Source: JAAYBF01 sp963715445
GTDB taxonomy: Bacteria; Actinomycetota; Thermoleophilia; Solirubrobacterales; Thermoleophilaceae
NCBI GenBank assembly: GCA_963715445.1
Contig: OY970240.1
Coordinates: 1,364,001 to 1,428,000 of the forward strand
Reading direction: 5' to 3'
DNA length: 64,000 nucleotides
Position 1 is the first letter of the stretch. The number at the start of each line of letters is the position of its first letter. A program made the position numbers and the translations under genes. The notes beneath the pieces are model-generated. The model made no database searches and was not told the origin of the DNA. It worked only from the letters and a program-made list of their open reading frames with translations. Of the stretch, positions 34,742 to 43,267 are shown piece after piece.

Positions 34742-35353
34742 CTACTCGTCCTCGTAGAGCGATTCGCGGGCCAGCTCGGCTCCGCGCTGTCCGTAGAGGC
34801 GAACCTCGATGTAGTCGCCCGTGTAGTCGTCGAGCGACAGCAGCGTGAAGCGGTTGTCGGCCAGGACGCACTGATCGGCGGTGGTGGGGCCGAGCTCGGC
34901 GGTGGCCACGGCGCCGTCGCGGACGAGCGCCACGCCCCAGACCAGGGTGATCGCGCCGCGCCTTCCCTCCGAGCCGCGCCAGTGGCCGATCTCCTGGTCG
35001 GAGAGGTCGAGCGTCCAGTCCGGGTTGGCCTCGGCAGTCTCGTCGGTGTAGTCCACCACGGCCTTGAAGTCGGCGGCCTGGGCGCCCTCGTGCTCGCGGG
35101 TGTAGGACACGTAGCCGAACAGCTCGAAGCCCTCCGAGGTCGGCGCCGTGGCGGGCACGTACGTACGCCCGCCCCAGGTGCGCTCGGGGAACCAGGTGAT
35201 CTCGCCCGGCCCGCCGATCTCCTCGTCGGTCTTCATGGCCTCGACGGCCTTGAGCAGCTCGCTGGTGAGCGCCTCTCCCCAACGCCCGTAGGGCAGCGGC
35301 TCCTGCGGCGGCTCCGCGAAGAACATCGGTATCGGGCGTTCGGAAGGCGGCAT
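34742..35353 (-). CDS. Conserved-looking protein of unknown function
   Basis: The 203-residue soluble protein has no signal peptide or membrane segment. It is acidic, with several aromatic-rich patches (ITWFPERTWGGRTYVPA, FELFGYVSYTRE, DYTDETAEANPDWTLDL) and ends LYEDE. I do not recognise the family. The start follows TAGCGT by seven bases, suggesting a leaderless transcript. It is just upstream of the tRNA-Arg gene and 10 bases from the stop of the divergent-order permease gene, without clear functional linkage. Confidence 0.7.
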   Translation of the reverse strand: MPPSERPIPMFFAEPPQEPLPYGRWGEALTSELLKAVEAMKTDEEIGGPGEITWFPERTWGGRTYVPATAPTSEGFELFGYVSYTREHEGAQAADFKAVVDYTDETAEANPDWTLDLSDQEIGHWRGSEGRRGAITLVWGVALVRDGAVATAELGPTTADQCVLADNRFTLLSLDDYTGDYIEVRLYGQRGAELARESLYEDE

Positions 35354-35363
35354 CGACGGGACG

Positions 35364-36281
35364 CTACAGGAGCGATACGACCAGTCCCACCGTGACGACG
35401 ATCACCGTGGACCAGGCGACGGCGGACGCCGCGAGCGCGCGATCGAGGCCGTACGTGTGGGCGACCAGGACGGTATTCACGCCGCATGCCATCGCGGCCT
35501 GGGAGAAGTAGGGGTCGGGCACGTCGATGATCACGTGTGAGAGGCCGAAGACGATGGCGGGGAAGAGCAGCAGCTTCAGGGCCAGCGCCACGCCGACCGG
35601 GGCGGTCAGCGGTGGCGGGAACCTGATCGCGCCCTCCTCGGCCTCGCTCGCGAGCGTCACGCCGACGACGAAGAAGCCGAGCGGCAGCATCGCGAACACG
35701 GCGAGCCGCGATGCGTCCACGGCCCACTCGGGTGAGAGCGCCGCCGGCGCCAGCACCGCCAGCGCGGCCGCCCAGAGGGCCGGATTGCGGGTGAAGAACG
35801 CGGCGATGCGGTCGCGCGGGGCCTCGGCGACGGTGCCGAAGGCGGCGCCCACGGCGAAGCCGACGGTCAGCAGCGTGCCGCCCGAGACGAGGATGTCGAA
35901 GACGATCGCATCGCCGACATCGTCGAAGCCGAACAGCGCGGCGGTGAACGGCAGCCCGAGGTAGCCGCTGTTGCCCAGCCCGGCGACGAGGATCAGCGCG
36001 CCCGTGCCGGTGCGCGGCAGGCGCAGGACCCACTTGCCGATTGCGTAGGCGCAGAGCATCGCCGCGCCGCATCCCACGTAGCCGAACAGGATGCCCAGGC
36101 CCACGCCGGCGCTGAGGTGCAGGTCGGCGATGTTGAAGAAGACGATCGGCGGCAGCAGCACCCACAGCATCAGCGCCATCACACGGTCGGCGGCGAGCTG
36201 GGAGCGCAGCTCTCCCAAGCGGTGCTCGACTCCGAAGCCGACGGTGGTCGCCGCGGCGATCGTCAGGGCGATCGGGATCAC
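35364..36281 (-). CDS. AEC-family (auxin efflux carrier-like) permease
   Basis: The 305-residue product has about ten hydrophobic segments. AEC features include LWVLLPPIVFFNIAD near the N-terminus, GLGNSGYLGLPFTAALFG in the middle with the conserved N/G-x-G-x-x-GLP pattern, and AMACGVNTVLVAHTYGLD near the C-terminus. Family members are proton- or sodium-driven exporters of small organic acids or amino acids; the substrate here cannot be told. GTG 36281 overlaps the galT stop as GTGA, so translation is coupled to galT. The frame stays open across galT in another register, but that upstream part is an artefact. Confidence 0.85.
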   Translation of the reverse strand: MIPIALTIAAATTVGFGVEHRLGELRSQLAADRVMALMLWVLLPPIVFFNIADLHLSAGVGLGILFGYVGCGAAMLCAYAIGKWVLRLPRTGTGALILVAGLGNSGYLGLPFTAALFGFDDVGDAIVFDILVSGGTLLTVGFAVGAAFGTVAEAPRDRIAAFFTRNPALWAAALAVLAPAALSPEWAVDASRLAVFAMLPLGFFVVGVTLASEAEEGAIRFPPPLTAPVGVALALKLLLFPAIVFGLSHVIIDVPDPYFSQAAMACGVNTVLVAHTYGLDRALAASAVAWSTVIVVTVGLVVSLL

Positions 36282-37366
36282 TCGGGCGCCGTCGTCCGGG
36301 CGTCGCGCAGGCGCTTCGCGGCGGCTTCGGGAGCGAGGGCGTTCAGCTGGACGCCCGTGCCGAGCTCGAGGCCGGCGGGCTGCGCGAGCCTCGGCAGGAG
36401 GTCGATCCGCCAGCAGAAGGACTCGGCCCCCTGGGGTGCGGTGCGCACCCACAGGTTGAGCGGAGGGAGGCCTCCGAGGGCGGCGGCGAGGCGATCTAGC
36501 ACGTCGTGGAGCAGGCGCGCGCCGAGCGGGCCTTCGTCCTCGAAGCGGGGAGTCGGGCGGCGAGGTATCAGCTGCACCTGGAACGGCACCCCGGAGGCGA
36601 ACGGGCAGACGGCTACGGCCTCGGCGTCCACGGCGACGAGCCGGTCGCCGAGCTTGACCTCCTCCTGGAGCAGGTCCGCCAAGAGGTTGCGGCCTTGAGT
36701 GCGGTCGCGGTAGGCGGTGAATCGCTCGCGCTCGCGCGCGACCTGCGCGGGCACGAAGGGCAGCGCGTAGAGCTGCGCGTGCGTGTGCGCCAGGGAGGCG
36801 CCGGCCTCCTGCCCCTCGTTGACGATCAGGTGCCGGCAGGCTGCGTCCGGGTGCTCGTTCATGCGCTGGCGCCATACGCCCATCGCCTGCTCCAGCCCTT
36901 CGGGGCCGAGGTCGTGCAGAGAGTCGACCGCCAACGGCGAGTTGACGATCACCTCGTGGCCGCCGCTCGCCGGGCGGGCGGCGAAGAGGCTCGGCTGGCC
37001 GCGACCGGCGGCGAGCGGGTCGCTCACATCCGCTGAGCCCCCGCCGCCCGGCCCGCTTGCACCACCCGGCCCGTCTGCGCCACCTGGCCCGCCCGCGCCG
37101 GCATCCGGCTCCTCGGGCGCGAGCGCCGGGTACATGTTGGGCACCACGCGGACCTTCCACCCCGGGCCGTCGGCCGAGCCGCCGTCCGGTCGCAGCGCGT
37201 AGAGCTCAGGCGGCGTGCGCGCCTCGTGGCCCTCGAGGAAGGGGTCGCTCTCGGGGTCGATCGCGGGGCGCGCGGCGCTCACGCTCCATGCGCCGGGGCG
37301 TTCGCCACGCTCGCCCGCGACGATGGCTCGCAGACCGGTGATCGGGTCGATGCGCAGGTCGGGCAT
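36278..37366 (-). CDS. galT: Galactose-1-phosphate uridylyltransferase-like HIT-superfamily enzyme
   Basis: The 362-residue product has the GalT layout: a DPFLEGHEARTPPEL opening, VRVVPNMYPAL, GGHEVIVNSPL and the nucleotidyl-transfer motif AHTHAQLYALP. The canonical enzyme swaps UMP between UDP-glucose and galactose-1-phosphate through a covalent histidine. Two departures are visible. The usual CPFCxG zinc pair at the N-terminus reads DPFLEG, so both cysteines are lost. The active site reads H-T-H rather than H-P-H. A Gly/Pro-rich insert (about residues 92-112) sits after the second motif. It may act on another sugar-1-phosphate. TAGGCT lies nine bases before the ATG. Confidence 0.8.
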   Translation of the reverse strand: MPDLRIDPITGLRAIVAGERGERPGAWSVSAARPAIDPESDPFLEGHEARTPPELYALRPDGGSADGPGWKVRVVPNMYPALAPEEPDAGAGGPGGADGPGGASGPGGGGSADVSDPLAAGRGQPSLFAARPASGGHEVIVNSPLAVDSLHDLGPEGLEQAMGVWRQRMNEHPDAACRHLIVNEGQEAGASLAHTHAQLYALPFVPAQVARERERFTAYRDRTQGRNLLADLLQEEVKLGDRLVAVDAEAVAVCPFASGVPFQVQLIPRRPTPRFEDEGPLGARLLHDVLDRLAAALGGLPPLNLWVRTAPQGAESFCWRIDLLPRLAQPAGLELGTGVQLNALAPEAAAKRLRDARTTAPE

Positions 37367-37474
37367 CGGGCAGCGAGCCTACCGGTCCACTTCCAGAGGG
37401 CTGAACTTGCCCGATTGGGGGCATGACGGGGATAATGCTTCAACGGGGTACGAGCGTCTTGGGGGGAGGGCGTT

Positions 37475-38365
37475 TTGGGGGAAGGCCTGTCGCGGTCCGT
37501 TGAGGACATGGCGTATGGAGATCACGGGTGCCTGGTCTGCGAGTCGGATCGGGAGCACTGGGGTGCCGCCTCGGCCTACGTGAGGCACGGGCTCTCGCTT
37601 GGCGAGCGGGTGCTCTACGTCACCGCGGACAGGAGCGAGCTCGAGGTGCGCCGGATGCTTGCGATCGACCGGACCTCGACGGGAGAGCTGGTCGTACTCC
37701 CCGCATCGATCGCGTACGGCATCAGCGGACGCAGGTTCGATCCGGTCGCCCAGCTGGACGGCTGGAAGGACCATGTGTACACGGCGCTCAACGACGGCTT
37801 CAGCGGCTTCCGCGCGGTCGTCGAGATGAACTGGCTGGAGCAGGTGGACATGCCGCTCCAATCGCTCGTGGAGTACGAGCGCAGCGGCAACGGCCTGTTC
37901 CGTGGGCTGCCCGGGAGCGTGCTCTGCGTCTACGACCGCCGCCACTTCGACGATTTCACGCTCGCGCGCGTGGGGCACTCACACCCGCGTCGCTTCGGCC
38001 GCCTGGCGGAGCCCGCCAGCATGCTCAGGACCGAGCTCCTCGAGATCCGCTCGGCAGGCCCGGGCGCGCTCGCCCTGCTCGGGGAGGTGGACGCATCCAA
38101 CATGGGCGCGGTCATCGAGGCCCTCGGCTCCGCGGCCGACGAGGACGGCCGGCTGCTGATCGATATGGCCGGGCTCGACTTCATCGACTTCGCCGGCCTG
38201 CGGGCGATCCATGGCCTGTCGCAGCGGACCGGCCGGGACGGAGGGGAGCTGGTCCTGCTGTCCCCGCCGACGATCGCGCGGCGGATGATCGAGCTGCTCG
38301 GCACCGACGGGTCCCTGACCGTCGAGGACGGGCTCACCGCCCGGCCAGCCCGCCCGGCCGCCTAG
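37475..38365 (+). CDS. MEDS-domain sensor fused to STAS domain
   Basis: The 296-residue product begins with a MEDS-type sensory domain (GDHGCLVCESDREHWGAASAYVRHGL ... GERVLYVTAD ... GSVLCVYDRRHF), the P-loop-like fold found in DcmR regulators and light- or stress-signalling kinases. The C-terminal ~95 residues are a STAS domain (GPGALALLGEVDASNMGAVIEAL ... LLIDMAGLDFIDFAGLRAI). In anti-anti-sigma STAS proteins a serine in D-S-S-G is phosphorylated; here the position reads D-F-A-G, so it cannot be regulated that way. TTG 37475 follows a GGGGGGAGGG ribosome site; ATG 37508 is an alternative. It ends in a CTAG shared with the convergent gene. Confidence 0.85.
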   Translation: MGEGLSRSVEDMAYGDHGCLVCESDREHWGAASAYVRHGLSLGERVLYVTADRSELEVRRMLAIDRTSTGELVVLPASIAYGISGRRFDPVAQLDGWKDHVYTALNDGFSGFRAVVEMNWLEQVDMPLQSLVEYERSGNGLFRGLPGSVLCVYDRRHFDDFTLARVGHSHPRRFGRLAEPASMLRTELLEIRSAGPGALALLGEVDASNMGAVIEALGSAADEDGRLLIDMAGLDFIDFAGLRAIHGLSQRTGRDGGELVLLSPPTIARRMIELLGTDGSLTVEDGLTARPARPAA

Positions 38366-38934
38366 CGGGCGTAGCGCTCGATGTCCTCGGCGAGATCCTC
38401 CTCGTTGAGGTAGACACCCTGCTTGAGGTAGGCGACCTCGCCCTTGCGGTCGTAGAAGGCCGTGGTCGGCGGGCCCGTGACGGCGTCGAACAAGGCCGAG
38501 ATCTTCAGGTCGTGGTCCTTGTAGCTCGGGTAGGTCACGGGGAACTCCCCGAGCAGCTTGGCCGCGTCGCCGTCGTTGTCCTGGACGTCCACGCCGAGGA
38601 ACGCGACCCGTTTGCCGTGCTCCAGGGCCTGGCGCTGGAAGTGCGGGAACTCGCGGCGGCAGGGCTCGCACCAGGCCGCCCACCTGTTGACCACGACCGG
38701 GTGGCCCTTCAGCTCGGCGAGCCTGCGCTCGAACGCATCTGGCCCTCCGTCGAGCAGCTCGTTGGCCTGATCGTGCACCGCCGCGAGGGGGGCGGGAGCG
38801 CCCGCGAGGGCCTTGCGGACCTCTTGGCCGGAGACCGAGTTGCCCTTCGGCTCCTCGCTTCCGCATCCGCCCAGGGCCACCGCGAAGCTCGTGAATGCCG
38901 CCGCGCAGACGGCAGTGGTGTGGAAACGCCTCAT
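38362..38934 (-). CDS. Thioredoxin-like (TlpA/ResA-type) lipoprotein
   Basis: From ATG 38934 the product has 190 residues. A signal peptide ends in a lipobox (AVALGGCGSEE), placing it on the outer membrane face. The thioredoxin-like domain contains NRWAAWCEPCRREFPHFQ, an active CxxC with the preceding Trp, plus a cis-Pro region (GPPTTAFYDRKG). Such proteins keep exported cysteines reduced, for example apocytochrome c haem-binding cysteines, which fits the cytochrome maturation genes further along. It is divergent from the helicase gene. The frame upstream of 38934 is open but overlaps the intergenic promoter region. Confidence 0.88.
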   Translation of the reverse strand: MRRFHTTAVCAAAFTSFAVALGGCGSEEPKGNSVSGQEVRKALAGAPAPLAAVHDQANELLDGGPDAFERRLAELKGHPVVVNRWAAWCEPCRREFPHFQRQALEHGKRVAFLGVDVQDNDGDAAKLLGEFPVTYPSYKDHDLKISALFDAVTGPPTTAFYDRKGEVAYLKQGVYLNEEDLAEDIERYAR

Positions 38935-39097
38935 CCTGTGCTGTAATAGGTACAGAACCAGCGCGAAGTATGCGCTGTGTGTACCGCTCAACCGCAGGTC
39001 ACAGAGCGGGCGCACCAGAGGCGGACCTCTGCACCGTGACGACTCTCCGAGCGGAGGCAGATCGGCCCGCTCTTCTCCAAGAGAACGAAAGCCGCCA

Positions 39098-41680
39098 ATG
39101 GCTGAGAGCACTTCCGATGCTGTGTCGCCGCCGGTCTCCGGCGTCGATCTGAAACGCGCCGAAGATTTCGCGCGCGAGCCGTTCGTGCTCGAAGGAGAGG
39201 ACGAGGGCATCGCGCTTGCCGAGCGCACCGCCCGCCGCGGCGCGCTCGACGCGGCGCTCGCGGAGATCGCCGATGGCCGCAAGGAGCCCTCTGTGGAGTG
39301 GCGCCGGCGCTGGTCGCTGATCCTCGGCCTGGAGCGGGTGCTCTCCCAGGAGGAGCCGACGCTCGTGGACGGCACGGTGCTTTCGGCGCATCAGGTGGAC
39401 GCCCTCTCGGGCACGCTGATCGCGCTGACCGCCGAGTCCCAGGCCGTGTCCGACCGGGCCGCGCTCGCCGCGGCGCCGGAGATCGTGGAGGAGCTCCCGA
39501 GCGGCGAGGTGGAGATCGAGGGCGACGAGGACCTGGTGGAGGACGAGGAGCCGCTCGACTGGGATGAGGGCGAGGAGGTGGAAGAGGAGGTCGCGGCCGA
39601 CGCGCTCAAGGACGATCCGGGCGCCGCACGGCGCTTCTGGTTCGAGCACGCGACGGGTGCCGGCAAGACGGTGGCGGCGCTCGGCTTCGTGGAAGCCTCC
39701 CGTACCGGAGGCGTGCTGATCCTCACCCACCGCCGCAACCTCGTCGATCAGTTCCACGGCGAGCTGAAGGACCGGGGCTACCGCAAGCGCATCTGCGGGG
39801 CTCTGCTGAACAAGGACAAGGTTCCCGTTGAGGGCCCGGTCACCGTCGAGACCTACCAGTGGTACGTGCGCAACGCGGGCAAGATCTCCGACGCGTACAC
39901 GGTGGTCATCTGCGATGAGGCGCACACCGCGCTCGGCGAGAAGACGAGCGCCTCGATCCGCCAGTGGGACGGCCCTGTCTTCGTGGGCATGACTGCGACC
40001 GGCGCGCTGATCGCGCGCCACGTCACAGACCTCTTCCCCACGCAGACCTCGCGCTTCGATCTCGCCCAGGCCGCCCGCCGCGGCGTGATCGCCCCGCTGC
40101 GCAGCGTGCGCATCCCGCCGGGCGTCGGCGTCCGCTCGATCTCGAAGGTGCCGCTGCGCAAGGGCGAGGTCGATCAGGACTTCGATCAGGAAGAGCTCGC
40201 GAAGCTGCTCGACCAGACGCCGTTCAACCTCGCGATCGCCGACCTCTACAAGGTGCGCTTCAAGGATCTGCCGGGCGTCGTGTACTCGGCCGGCGTGGCG
40301 CACGCGCACAACGTCGCCGAGGCCTTCCGCGCCGCCGGCATCAAGGCCAAGTCCGTCTCGGGCGAGACGCCCAAGCGCGAGCTGACCCGCATCCTCGCCG
40401 CCTACGAGCGCGGGGAGATCGACGTCCTGGTGAACGCCCAGCTGCTCGCCGAGGGCTGGAACTCGCCGCGGGCGACCGTCTGCATGCACCTCGCTCCGAC
40501 CGCCTCAAAGCGCATCTACCAGCAGCGCGTTGGTCGAGTGACCCGCCGCCAGCCGGGCAAGGAGGCGGGCATCGTCGTCGATTTCGTCCACCCGGCGACG
40601 ACCAACGACGACCCGGTAGTGACGCTCCACTCGCTGCTGGACCGCGACGTCTACCGCGGCGGCGCGATCGTCGTCGGCCCGGTCCGGCGCGGCCGCGGGC
40701 GGCGCCTGCGCGTGGAGCGCCGCGTGCTCCCCGTGACCGACGATCCCGAGCGGCGCGCGCAGGTGTTCGAGCGCGAGCTGTGGCGGATCGCCGTGGAGCA
40801 CCTCTCCTGGGACGAGCAGGGCGCCTGGTCCCAGCTGGCGGGCGCGCGTGTCGCCTCCAACAACTGGCGCCGCGCGAAGGCGATGCTGCACTTCGACGCC
40901 ACCGGCGAGCTGCGCCGCAAGTTCCTCATCACCTGCCTCCAGCGCAACCGCAACACGCAGCTGCGCGTGCGAGCGCTTCAGGAGGTCGGTCAGCTCAAGG
41001 ACCCGGAGGCGTTCGACGAGGCGGTCGAGCTCGTGGGCGGATGGTCGCGCGACGAGCGCCGCGAAGGCGTAAAGACGCTGCTGCAGGCCCTGGCGGAGCG
41101 CCCCATGGGACGCCGCGACCAGGCCGCGCGCTGGGTCTGGCACCTGGCCGAGTACAGCCGCGAGGTTCACGAGGAGTACGCCGTGTCCCGCTGGCCGGAG
41201 ACCAAGCGCCTGCTCGGCCTGCTCGTGAACTCCTCGGGCGGCGCTCACGCGCGCAACGCCCGGCGGCTGGTGCAGGCCTCGCGCCAGCACGACCGCCGTC
41301 TCTCCACCGCTCTGCTGGCCGCTGCGCTGGCGCACACCCCGGAGGCCCAGCAGGTGCTCGACGGGGCTCGCATGCGCATCGCCCGCAAGCCGCAGGCGGT
41401 TGCCCGCGACCTGCTGCGCAACTTCCCGAAGGGCCGCCGCAAGCGCGGTGGCCGTCGGCGCAAGAAGGGTGCCGGGGCTGGGGCTGCCGGGACGGCCGCC
41501 GGCTCGACGGGCGCTGCGCCTAACGGCGCCGGCAACGGCTCGGCTGCCGCGGAGACCGGCTCAGGACGTTCAGGATCAGCTCCCTCCAAGGCTTCGCGTT
41601 CGAGGTCCTCGAGGGCGGCGCGCGCCGCCAAGGCCGCCAACGCCAAGTCGGCGGGCGAGCCGAGCAGCCCGTCGAGCTAG
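39098..41680 (+). CDS. SF2 DEAH-type helicase/ATPase with HEAT-like C-terminal region
   Basis: The 860-residue product from ATG 39098 has a conserved SF2 core: Walker A ATGAGKT, motif Ia LTHRRNLVDQ, Walker B ICDEAH, motif III GMTAT, and motif VI QQRVGRVTRR. The ~180 residues before the core end in a strongly acidic stretch. After the core come ~300 residues of helical repeats (LRVRALQEVGQLKDPEAFDEAVELV), then a Lys/Arg/Ala/Ser tail. The layout resembles helicase subunits that remodel DNA or ribonucleoprotein, but no nuclease or recognition partner is next to it, so restriction or defence is not indicated. The longer frame upstream overlaps the divergent gene. Confidence 0.85.
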   Translation: MAESTSDAVSPPVSGVDLKRAEDFAREPFVLEGEDEGIALAERTARRGALDAALAEIADGRKEPSVEWRRRWSLILGLERVLSQEEPTLVDGTVLSAHQVDALSGTLIALTAESQAVSDRAALAAAPEIVEELPSGEVEIEGDEDLVEDEEPLDWDEGEEVEEEVAADALKDDPGAARRFWFEHATGAGKTVAALGFVEASRTGGVLILTHRRNLVDQFHGELKDRGYRKRICGALLNKDKVPVEGPVTVETYQWYVRNAGKISDAYTVVICDEAHTALGEKTSASIRQWDGPVFVGMTATGALIARHVTDLFPTQTSRFDLAQAARRGVIAPLRSVRIPPGVGVRSISKVPLRKGEVDQDFDQEELAKLLDQTPFNLAIADLYKVRFKDLPGVVYSAGVAHAHNVAEAFRAAGIKAKSVSGETPKRELTRILAAYERGEIDVLVNAQLLAEGWNSPRATVCMHLAPTASKRIYQQRVGRVTRRQPGKEAGIVVDFVHPATTNDDPVVTLHSLLDRDVYRGGAIVVGPVRRGRGRRLRVERRVLPVTDDPERRAQVFERELWRIAVEHLSWDEQGAWSQLAGARVASNNWRRAKAMLHFDATGELRRKFLITCLQRNRNTQLRVRALQEVGQLKDPEAFDEAVELVGGWSRDERREGVKTLLQALAERPMGRRDQAARWVWHLAEYSREVHEEYAVSRWPETKRLLGLLVNSSGGAHARNARRLVQASRQHDRRLSTALLAAALAHTPEAQQVLDGARMRIARKPQAVARDLLRNFPKGRRKRGGRRRKKGAGAGAAGTAAGSTGAAPNGAGNGSAAAETGSGRSGSAPSKASRSRSSRAARAAKAANAKSAGEPSSPSS

Positions 41681-42429
41681 CTGGCCGGAGGCCGCGCGAG
41701 ATGGACTTCGCCGGCGTCCAGCGCGAGGATCTCGCCCGAGCTGGTCTCAACCAGGAGCGCGCCCTCGTCGTCCACGCCGCGCGCGACCCCTTCGCTAGCG
41801 CCGTCTGCTCCGGCGCTCGTGCCCCAGCGGACCGGTGAGTCCAGCAGCGCGTCGCGCTCGCGCCACGCCGCGAGCACCGTCTGCTTGTCGGCGGCGATCC
41901 AGCGCTCGATCCGGGAGACGAGCGGAGCGAGCGCCTCGCCGGGGCTTGCCAGCCGGAGGGATGCGGCCGTGTCGCGCAGCTCGGCTGGGAACTCGCGCAC
42001 CCCGGTGTTGATCCCGATGCCGAGGATCGCCCAACCCGCGGCCGGCCGAGCCTCCACCAGGATCCCGCTCAGCTTGCGCCGGTCCAGCCAGACGTCGTTC
42101 GGCCACTTGATCAGGCAGTGGGGAGGCGGTGTGGCGGGCGTGTCGGTGGGAGCCGTATCGCCTGCGACCTGCTCGACGGCCTCGCAGACCGCCAGCGCAG
42201 CCATCAGCGGCAGCAGCGCGTGGCGGGGCTCGAGGTCGCGGACGATCACCGACATCAAGAGCGCCTCACCGGGCGCCGCGCTCCAGGTTCGCCCCTGGCG
42301 ACCGCGGCCCGCGGTCTGCTCGTCGGCGGTGACGAGCGTGCCGTGGCCGGCGCCCTCGTTGGCGAGCGCCTTGGCGCGCTCGTTGGTCGAGTCGGTGCTG
42401 CGGTGATGGACGTGCGGCAGGCCGATCAT
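41677..42429 (-). CDS. birA: Biotin--[acetyl-CoA-carboxylase] ligase
   Basis: From ATG 42429 the product has 250 residues. It carries the catalytic core of biotin protein ligase: RSTDSTNERAK, TADEQTAGRGRQGRTW (adenylate-binding GRGRxGRxW), LIKWPNDVWLDRRKLSGIL and WAILGIGINTG, followed by the small C-terminal SH3-like domain. It joins biotin to carboxylase carrier proteins through biotinyl-AMP. No N-terminal DNA-binding domain is present, so it is the non-repressor type. ATG 42492 would overlap the SAM hydrolase gene, so the inner ATG was chosen. It is last in a run behind the uroporphyrinogen methyltransferase and SAM hydrolase. Confidence 0.93.
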   Translation of the reverse strand: MIGLPHVHHRSTDSTNERAKALANEGAGHGTLVTADEQTAGRGRQGRTWSAAPGEALLMSVIVRDLEPRHALLPLMAALAVCEAVEQVAGDTAPTDTPATPPPHCLIKWPNDVWLDRRKLSGILVEARPAAGWAILGIGINTGVREFPAELRDTAASLRLASPGEALAPLVSRIERWIAADKQTVLAAWRERDALLDSPVRWGTSAGADGASEGVARGVDDEGALLVETSSGEILALDAGEVHLARPPAS

Positions 42430-42463
42430 CGTGCCCGTACGGCGATCGGAGCGGTGCGGCCGA

Positions 42464-43267
42464 TCATCGTGGCCGCAGCCGAACCTCGTCATCGGTCGCG
42501 AGGTCCATCTCGAACGCGACGCTGCCGCGGTTGATGGCGATCGCCAGCGTGCGGTAGGCGTCCTCGTAGACGATCGCCGCGCCCGGCTCGACGTCGGCGA
42601 AGGTGCTCACGAAGTGGCCGTTGATCCGCATGCCCTTGGCCTCGATGTCCACCGCTTCGCCGAGCCTGAGGCCGGTCCCCGCCACCTCGCCGTGCGTCAC
42701 GTTGAGCGCGACGTTGCCGAAGCTGTCGATCGAGATCGCGTGTGCGACGAGGGTGCCGTCGCTCTCCACCATGGAGCGGGGGAGCCGGATCTCCTCGAGC
42801 GTTGAGGGATCGAGCAGATCGCCGGCGTCTGCCAGCTCCGCGCCGGCCGCGAGGTGGGCGGCGACGGGCGCGAAGACGTCACGGCCGTGAAAGGTCGCCG
42901 AGACGGGCTCCAGCCGGTGCGGCGAGCGCGTGATATCTACGGCGAGGGCGATCCCACCCGCCTGCTGCCAGGCGAGGGACAGCAGGCCGTTGTCGGGCCC
43001 CACGAGCACCTGGCCGTTCTCGCAGCGCAGCGCCAGCGCTCGTCGCTCGGTGCCCACCTGCGGGTCGACCACGGCGACGTGGATCCCCTGCGGCAGGTAC
43101 GGCAGCGCATTGCGCAGCACGATCGCGCCACGCCGCACGTCGTGGCGCGGTATCCCGTGCGTCACGTCCACCACCCGCGCATCCGGCGCTATCGAGGCGA
43201 TCACCCCGTGGCAGACACCGACGAACTCGTCGTCGTGCCCGTAGTCGGTGAGCATCGTGATCGTCAT
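42464..43267 (-). CDS. S-adenosyl-L-methionine hydrolase (DUF62 / SAM hydroxide adenosyltransferase)
   Basis: The 267-residue product matches the family in MLTDYGHDDEFVGVCHGVI near the start, VVDPQVGTERR, LVGPDNGLLSLA and SIDSFGNVALNV. Known members use a water-derived hydroxide to split SAM into adenosine and methionine (fluorinases are relatives). Its ATG overlaps the stop of the fused methyltransferase/synthase as ATGA, so a SAM-consuming enzyme and a SAM-destroying enzyme are made from coupled genes. The physiological reason is unclear. Confidence 0.9.
   Translation of the reverse strand: MTITMLTDYGHDDEFVGVCHGVIASIAPDARVVDVTHGIPRHDVRRGAIVLRNALPYLPQGIHVAVVDPQVGTERRALALRCENGQVLVGPDNGLLSLAWQQAGGIALAVDITRSPHRLEPVSATFHGRDVFAPVAAHLAAGAELADAGDLLDPSTLEEIRLPRSMVESDGTLVAHAISIDSFGNVALNVTHGEVAGTGLRLGEAVDIEAKGMRINGHFVSTFADVEPGAAIVYEDAYRTLAIAINRGSVAFEMDLATDDEVRLRPR

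Noticed and set aside
35364..37160. 598-codon frame joining the AEC permease to an N-terminal extension
   Set aside because: The extension is the wrong register of galT and is Arg/Pro/Ala-rich. GTG 36281 overlapping the galT stop is the natural start.
39098..41680. Helicase as part of a defence island
   Set aside because: No nuclease, methylase or other defence partner next to it; neighbours are housekeeping genes.
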